Source: Brevibacillus brevis | GTDB taxonomy: Bacteria; Bacillota; Bacilli; Brevibacillales; Brevibacillaceae | DNA: 64,000 nucleotides | NCBI RefSeq assembly: GCF_022026395.1 | Contig: NZ_CP041767.1 | Span: 3,194,501 to 3,258,500, forward strand | Direction: 5' to 3' | In this document: positions 59,636-64,000 of the stretch, one piece after another | Position numbering within the stretch: the stretch's first letter is position 1 | Layout of the letters: every line of letters begins with the position of its first letter | Position numbers and translations under genes: made by a program | Notes under the pieces: generated by a model | Databases searched by the model: none | The model's input: only the letters and a program-made list of their open reading frames with translations | Told to the model about the DNA's origin: nothing

Positions 59636-59715
59636 GCGAATCCCTCCACCCAATAAATGGATCATACGCTGACATTCGTTTGATTTTCGCCATCCTCCTC
59701 TTTTCATTTTTTCGC

Positions 59716-59746
59716 TTGACTCCAACCTAAGGTCAGACTGCAAACT
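59716..59746 (+). promoter_or_regulatory. MerR-type promoter, 19-bp spacer
   Basis: TTGACT (59716-59721), 19-bp spacer, CAAACT (59741-59746). The spacer contains the dyad CCAACCTAAGGTCAG typical of TipA/Mta-like autoregulated promoters. Confidence 0.65.
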
Positions 59747-59768
59747 CGATTTCAGGAGGTGAATCGCC

Positions 59769-60506
59769 ATGTTGTATACCGTTAACGATGTAGCCAAACT
59801 GTCTGGTACCACAATCAAGACTCTGTATCACTATCAAAAGATTGGTTTGCTGATGCCAGAAACCGTTTCAGAAAATGGGTACCGCTATTACGGTGAGAAT
59901 GAACTCAAGCGGTTACAACAAATCTTGTTTTATCGTGAGCTTGATTTTTCGTTGGACAGCATTAAAGCTGCACTTGATCACGAGCCAGACAGACTTCGGT
60001 GTTTATGTGAGCAGCAAACGCTGTTAAAGGCACGCCAGCTACGCTTGGAGCGCCTCTTGAATACTCTCGAAGAAACGATTCGACACGAAAGGAAGCGAGG
60101 AAATATGTCCACAGCGAACATGTTTGATGGATTGAATGAAGAAGAATGGAAGCAGGCATTCACTCAACAAAATGAGCATTTGCAGAAAGCGTACGATTTT
60201 CAATTGGATACAGAGAATCTCGACGTGGTTTCCCTGAATGAAAAAGCTGCAGAAGCGAAGGCTTTCATGACGTTTATGGCAGAGGCGTTGAAAAACAACA
60301 AAAGTGTCGACGACGAAGCTGTTGTTTCTGCGATCGAAAACCATCTTGCTTTTTTACAAAAAGACCATCCGATTGATGCGAGAGCATTTGCCGAGCAGGC
60401 AAGATTTTTCCTATCAGATGAGTTCCACCGCGCGATGTTGGAAGAACAGCAAACGGGATTAAGCTACTACATTTGCATTGCTGCCGAAAATTACGCTTCC
60501 AAGTAA
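59769..60506 (+). CDS. MerR family regulator with TipAS effector domain
   Basis: A 245-residue activator: MerR winged helix (1-70; GTTIKTLYHYQKIGLL, GYRYYGENELKRLQQI), coiled coil (75-110) and a TipAS-like domain (115-245), which in Mta/TipAL binds peptide-like or multidrug ligands. AGGAGG precedes the ATG. Its promoter has the MerR 19-bp spacer and is divergent from the phosphotransferase gene, so autoregulation and possibly control of the neighbour are likely. Confidence 0.88.
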   Translation: MLYTVNDVAKLSGTTIKTLYHYQKIGLLMPETVSENGYRYYGENELKRLQQILFYRELDFSLDSIKAALDHEPDRLRCLCEQQTLLKARQLRLERLLNTLEETIRHERKRGNMSTANMFDGLNEEEWKQAFTQQNEHLQKAYDFQLDTENLDVVSLNEKAAEAKAFMTFMAEALKNNKSVDDEAVVSAIENHLAFLQKDHPIDARAFAEQARFFLSDEFHRAMLEEQQTGLSYYICIAAENYASK

Positions 60507-60513
60507 AGTGTAG

Positions 60514-60531
60514 TTAAACGATCGTTTAACA
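60514..60531. repeat. perfect 18-bp palindrome
   Basis: GTTAAACGATCGTTTAAC, perfectly symmetrical, 8 bases after the stop of the MerR/TipAS gene. It looks like a TetR-type operator but no promoter is seen next to it. Confidence 0.6.
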
Positions 60532-60536
60532 GTGAA

Positions 60537-60573
60537 ACCGGGTGAGCTGCAACTCCCCGGTTCATTGTTTCCA
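60537..60573 (+). terminator. terminator of the MerR/TipAS gene
   Basis: AACCGGG (60537-60543) / CCCGGTT (60557-60563), followed by CATTGTTTCC, a modest T-tract. Confidence 0.5.
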
Positions 60574-60588
60574 TTCCTATCTGATGCC

Positions 60589-61602
60589 TTAGTTTACCGC
60601 CCAGCTAATATGCTCCTTGATCAGCGTCCATCGATCACGAGAATTCGGCATGAATGCTGAAGCAATGGCTACGACGAGGTTTTTTTCCGGGATACAGCAG
60701 ATAACATTACCGCCATCGCCCAGTGCAGCATATGAAAAAACACCGTCCTCTTCACGCAACCACCATAAATAGCCGTATTGATTGGGATTCATTGCGGTTG
60801 ATTCATCTATCCAAGCCTCTGGAATGATCTGATGATTGTCCCAACAGCCGCGATTCAGATAGAGCAAGCCAATACGTGCCATATCACGGGGAGTTAACGT
60901 GAGCCCCCATCCTCCTGTGGAGTTGTTGTCAGGATCCTTTACCCACCCTCTCACATCATTCCCGAATAAATCTTCAAACCCAAACGCTTTCATATCATAA
61001 TCAGGGATTTCTTCTATACCGATGGGTTTAAACAAGTGTTCGTTGGCAAATTCTCTGGCACTTTTACCTGTGCTGCGTGTAAGGATGGCTGAAAGCAGAT
61101 GCGCTCCAGCGGTCGAATACTTAAACGCTCCAATCTCTCCCTTTTGCCCGAGCATATCCAGGGTATATGTTACCCAATCGGACTGCATACACATCTTGTC
61201 CAGTGGTTCGTGCCAGTCCTCAAAAGGATAGGGGGCTGTCATCGTGAGAAGATGGCGAATGGAGATTGCTTGTGTATCCGTATGATCGGGTGCATAGTCT
61301 GGGAAAAAATCCAGCACCTTTTGGTCGACATTTTTGATAAACCGTTCCTCTATAGCAATACCAATGAGAGCGGATAGAATACTTTTCGTTACAGACGCTA
61401 CATGGTGCCTATCTTTCGGTCCATAGCCATGAAAATAGCTTTCATAGACGAGATAACCATTTCTCACAACAACGATTCCGTTTATGTTGCTGTACGAGGC
61501 TTTAATGATAGGGTCTAGCTCTGCTAGTTTTTCAGCGTCTATGTTCAACACGGCCGGGTCTCCTGCTTGCCCCTCTGTAGTAGGCCAATCGCTTCTTTGC
61601 AT
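60589..61602 (-). CDS. beta-lactamase-family serine hydrolase
   Basis: A 337-residue serine hydrolase of the class C/esterase EstB family without signal peptide. The SxxK motif is SVTK in HHVASVTKSILS, the YxN-equivalent is YSTAGAH, and the third motif DGGN replaces KTG. It may be an esterase or D-amino-acid amidase rather than an antibiotic-resistance enzyme. GGAGGG precedes the ATG; it begins 12 bp after a MerR gene and is its probable target. Confidence 0.82.
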   Translation of the reverse strand: MQRSDWPTTEGQAGDPAVLNIDAEKLAELDPIIKASYSNINGIVVVRNGYLVYESYFHGYGPKDRHHVASVTKSILSALIGIAIEERFIKNVDQKVLDFFPDYAPDHTDTQAISIRHLLTMTAPYPFEDWHEPLDKMCMQSDWVTYTLDMLGQKGEIGAFKYSTAGAHLLSAILTRSTGKSAREFANEHLFKPIGIEEIPDYDMKAFGFEDLFGNDVRGWVKDPDNNSTGGWGLTLTPRDMARIGLLYLNRGCWDNHQIIPEAWIDESTAMNPNQYGYLWWLREEDGVFSYAALGDGGNVICCIPEKNLVVAIASAFMPNSRDRWTLIKEHISWAVN

Positions 61603-61614
61603 GATAATTCCCTC

Positions 61615-62448
61615 CTATGCACGGAGAATGTCAATTTTTTCTTTTCTGACTGGAAAATACACTTCCGTAACAACACTGGGATGATCGGGTGCGGTTACAT
61701 AGACTTCGTAAGGTGATCTCACCAATTCATATCCTTCATTTTCTACCCATTCCCTCAACCTGGCATATACCGATGTCAATTCTGAGTAAGGACCCTGACA
61801 GACAGACTTTGCACAAAGTCCCCCTGGAAAATCCCTTGTTCCCTTTACAGCCTCCGCGACCGGGAGCGCAAACTCTGTATCGTTTCCAGAGGGATTGTAT
61901 TCAGGGCTGTGATAAATCGTCATTGGTGTACCGAGCAAGTTAAGCTTTTCAGTCGCAACCCTTTCATACAGCTTACCAAAGTACTTTCCATATCCTGTTG
62001 CATAATCAGCACTCGTCAGTATCTGGCGTAACGAGAGAATAGGGATTGGCTGGGTCTCCACAAGCTGTACTTCTATGTTGTCAGGGTATGCCATCATGGG
62101 GATCCCCTGCGCCATTTTCAAAAGATCATGGTTCAGTTGTTTTATGGTATAGTCCAAAGCGTTTCGTTTTTCATACATTTCCTTTTGTTTGCGAAGAAGC
62201 GCGGAGACAAGCTTTTCTTCCGATTGATCATCTTCCACTTCCAGAATGGCTTTGATTTCGTCCAGCGAAAAATGGTACGATTTCAAACGGTTGATGAAGA
62301 GCATCTTTGTCAGTTGCTTGATAGAATAATACCGATAGCCATTTTCAGGATTAATCTCGTCCGGGTTCATTAGTCCAATTTCGGCATAATAACGAAGCGT
62401 TTTCGTTGACACTCCGCATATCTTTGAGAACTCTCCGATTGCTAGCAC
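61615..62448 (-). CDS. MerR family regulator with GyrI-like/BmrR-type effector domain
   Basis: A 277-residue activator: MerR winged helix (VSTKTLRYYAEIGLM, GYRYYSIKQLTKMLFI), long dimerisation helix, and a GyrI-like multidrug-binding domain (VETQPIPILSLRQ, YEVYVTAPDHPSVVTEVYFPV). GTG at 62448 follows GGAGG at seven bases; the upstream TTG is rejected. It lies in one operon with the serine hydrolase and is autoregulated through a typical MerR promoter. Confidence 0.88.
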   Translation of the reverse strand: MLAIGEFSKICGVSTKTLRYYAEIGLMNPDEINPENGYRYYSIKQLTKMLFINRLKSYHFSLDEIKAILEVEDDQSEEKLVSALLRKQKEMYEKRNALDYTIKQLNHDLLKMAQGIPMMAYPDNIEVQLVETQPIPILSLRQILTSADYATGYGKYFGKLYERVATEKLNLLGTPMTIYHSPEYNPSGNDTEFALPVAEAVKGTRDFPGGLCAKSVCQGPYSELTSVYARLREWVENEGYELVRSPYEVYVTAPDHPSVVTEVYFPVRKEKIDILRA

Positions 62449-62486
62449 AGGCTCACCTCCACTGCTCAATCTGTATCGATATTCTA

Positions 62487-62517
62487 CTTATACCCCTTCC
62501 CCTTAGGGCAAAGTCAA
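62487..62517 (-). promoter_or_regulatory. MerR-type promoter, 19-bp spacer
   Basis: On the minus strand TTGACT (62517-62512), 19-bp spacer, TATAAG (62492-62487). The spacer holds the near-perfect dyad TTGCCC-TAA-GGGGAA, the classic MerR/BmrR layout. Confidence 0.85.
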
Positions 62518-62592
62518 CTGCAAGAGCCGTTCTCCGGCAACCTGCTCGAATCTGACTTTGTTCTCAAACTGCTAGCACCTGCTAAGCAATGA

Positions 62593-62621
62593 TTGTACAA
62601 TGATCTAGTGAATCGTAAATG
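62593..62621 (+). promoter_or_regulatory. sigma-A-type promoter before the 8-codon ORF
   Basis: TTGTAC (62593-62598), 17-bp spacer, TAAATG (62616-62621). Confidence 0.5.
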
Positions 62622-62647
62622 CTAAATAAAACCAGGAGGTTCTGAAA

Positions 62648-62674
62648 ATGACGGAGCAATATGTATTCCGTTAA
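62648..62674 (+). CDS. 8-codon ORF with strong ribosome-binding site
   Basis: AGGAGG precedes an ATG that opens only eight codons (MTEQYVFR) before TAA. It lies 57 bases before the GNAT gene. It could be a leader peptide or the first codons of a disrupted gene. Confidence 0.4.
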   Translation: MTEQYVFR

Positions 62675-62731
62675 GTCCGTGGTCCCCCTAATATCTCTAT
62701 TCTCACCCTATAAAAATAGAGGAGGACGAAT

Positions 62732-63286
62732 ATGGATATTTTCATTAGGGAACTGCGTGCTGGGGACGATGATTGTGGTTCAAACATTGATGGGAGCTTT
62801 ATCGTAGACTCTACCCTTGTCTTACAACTTATGGGACAGCGAATCGGATATACGGTGAAGGAGGTCCCTCTTAGGAATAAAAGCTACGATGATGAACACC
62901 TTGAGGAAGATACTGTTGAGGATTATTCGAACTATATCGGCAATCCCCATCAAATCATTTATGTAGCGCTCGTGAATAATCAAGTTGTGGGTCAAATTGT
63001 TTTGAAAAGAAATTGGAACAAATTTGCCTATGTGGAAGATATTAAAGTTGATAAGCAATATAGAGGATACGGTCTCGGTAAAAAACTAATCGAACAGGCT
63101 ATACGTTGGACGAAGGATGGCGGGATGACGGGAATCATGCTGGAGACACAAAGTAATAATGTCCGCGCATGTAAATTCTACGAAAGTTGTGGTTTTGTCA
63201 TCGGAGGTTTCGATTCCTACGTCTACAGGGGGCTTGACAAAGATAGTGATGAGGTAGCAATTTACTGGTATCTCATGCTTGATTAA
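62732..63286 (+). CDS. satA: GNAT acetyltransferase, streptothricin-acetyltransferase-like
   Basis: A 184-residue acetyl-CoA-dependent N-acetyltransferase. The acetyl-CoA loop is YRGYGLGKKL (RxxGxG/A). KRNWNKFAYVEDIKV, MLETQSNNVRACKFYESCGFVIG and the acidic N-terminal half closely resemble SatA/YyaR, which acetylates streptothricin. GAGGAGG precedes the ATG; a hairpin CTCTATT/AATAGAG touches the Shine-Dalgarno. Substrate is inferred from resemblance. Confidence 0.78.
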   Translation: MDIFIRELRAGDDDCGSNIDGSFIVDSTLVLQLMGQRIGYTVKEVPLRNKSYDDEHLEEDTVEDYSNYIGNPHQIIYVALVNNQVVGQIVLKRNWNKFAYVEDIKVDKQYRGYGLGKKLIEQAIRWTKDGGMTGIMLETQSNNVRACKFYESCGFVIGGFDSYVYRGLDKDSDEVAIYWYLMLD

Positions 63287-63515
63287 AAAGTAATCCTCCG
63301 CACTTTTCAACTATCGGAATGATCGTTCAATGAATCGCGGTAGACAAGGACTTTATTTCTGGTCCATGGCTACCGCTGTTTTGATTGGTAAGGGTAGATG
63401 GTAAGTTTGATTTGCAACTGTTCTTTCCCTATTTATTGGCAACGAATGCACAAATAATAGTCTTGTAGCGAAGTTTGCTAGATAAATAGAAAAAAGAGAT
63501 AGGAGTTCGCTTTTT

Positions 63516-64000
63516 ATGTCACGATCCGATACACGTAATCGCTTCATTATCATTGCAATGGCACTGGGCTTACTGATGTCTTCCCTCGACAATACCATCA
63601 CTTCGGCGGCTATTAGTCACATTATTAAAGATATCGGTGGCTTTGAAAGCATGAGCTGGGTTTTCACCTCATACGTCTTAGCCGCGACCAGTACGATGCT
63701 CATCTTCGGGAAAATGTCCGATCTTTTTGGACGCAAGTTGTTTTACTTACTAGGGATTACGATTTTTCTCATTGGCTCGGCACTGTGTGGCGTTGCCCAA
63801 AGCATCGAACAGCTAATTGCTTTTCGTGCCCTTCAAGGAATTGGTTCAGGGGCGCTCTTTCCGATTACTTTCACAATCCTGTTTACGCTATCCTCTGATC
63901 CGAAATATACGGCACGAATCTCTGGCGTGTTTGCCGGAATCTTTGGGCTCTCCTCTATCGCCGGCCCTCAAGTCGGGACCTTGCTCTCTGATTACTTGGG
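63516..64000 (+). CDS. DHA2-type MFS drug transporter, truncated by window end
   Basis: The first 161 codons of a 14-helix drug:H+ antiporter. LMSSLDNTITSAAISHI is the helix-1 motif, GKMSDLFGRK is motif A, and RALQGIGSGALFP and GLSSIAGPQVGTLLSDYLG (motif C region) follow. AGGAG lies ten bases before the ATG. The gene continues beyond the window. It may form a resistance group with the upstream acetyltransferase. Confidence 0.85.
   Translation, partial: MSRSDTRNRFIIIAMALGLLMSSLDNTITSAAISHIIKDIGGFESMSWVFTSYVLAATSTMLIFGKMSDLFGRKLFYLLGITIFLIGSALCGVAQSIEQLIAFRALQGIGSGALFPITFTILFTLSSDPKYTARISGVFAGIFGLSSIAGPQVGTLLSDYL

Noticed and set aside
1..64000. tRNA, rRNA, transposase, integrase or attachment sites
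   Set aside because: None recognised by eye on either strand; a tRNAscan and Rfam search would be needed to exclude small RNAs.

Overview
The window looks like chromosome of an endospore-forming, low-to-mid GC Gram-positive of the Brevibacillus/Paenibacillaceae type. Evidence: strong AGGAGG-type ribosome-binding sites almost everywhere, frequent TTG/GTG starts, T-tailed hairpin terminators, and spore genes (an alpha/beta SASP with a sigma-G promoter, two coat-like SPOCS-type proteins, a YheC/YheD ATP-grasp protein, a LysM-GH18 cortex-lytic enzyme, KapB, a KatX-like catalase). The genus is inferred from overall character; no rRNA, tRNA, phage, transposase or CRISPR array was seen.

Layout. 1-3 kb: SDR oxidoreductase with a MerR-type promoter, its likely MerR regulator and an MFS exporter. 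3-5 kb: two spore-coat-like proteins. 5-6.5 kb: sodA with a SufR-like Fe-S regulator. 6.6-11.6 kb: two cyclic-di-GMP proteins (a lone EAL protein and a globin-coupled GGDEF-EAL protein) around an NAD(P)H oxidoreductase, a broken MarR gene, a SASP, and a Gre-like factor preceded by a 24-codon ORF. 11.7-18.2 kb: BlaI fragment, secreted RCC1-repeat protein, TetR, catalase, ComB, an unknown protein and a cold-shock protein. 18.3-23.4 kb: rhodanese, a ydaO-type cyclic-di-AMP riboswitch in front of a secreted CAP-domain protein, def-hom, and an aminotransferase with an operator-like inverted repeat. 23.5-33.4 kb: membrane and metabolic genes (EamA transporter, acyltransferase-3, DUF2071, glutamate-synthase-like FMN enzyme, DUF418 protein, BrnQ, YheC/D, PanD, Ldh2-type dehydrogenase).

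33.5-36.4 kb encodes a 964-residue double S13 penicillin-binding protein with two complete catalytic triads. 37.4-42.0 kb is a lantibiotic-immunity-type ABC transporter (three genes) divergent from its own two-component system, with no lantibiotic genes nearby. 42.1-48.0 kb is a thiamine operon under a TPP riboswitch (thiS-thiG-ylmB-tenA-thiZ-thiX-thiY) that joins thiazole synthesis to pyrimidine uptake and salvage. 48.0-52.7 kb: KapB, an AlaX-type editing protein, a LysM-GH18 hydrolase, a thioredoxin-like protein and a LysE exporter.

52.8-57.5 kb: semialdehyde-type dehydrogenase and hydroxyisobutyrate-dehydrogenase-type reductase, divergent from a GAF/PucR-type activator. 57.6-64 kb is more accessory in character: an AT-rich esterase gene, a phosphotransferase, two MerR regulators with textbook 19-bp-spacer promoters, a serine hydrolase, a streptothricin-acetyltransferase-like GNAT and a truncated DHA2 exporter. 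Several genes shorter than 60 codons (24, 32, 38, 50 and 53 codons) have good ribosome-binding sites and are annotated here.
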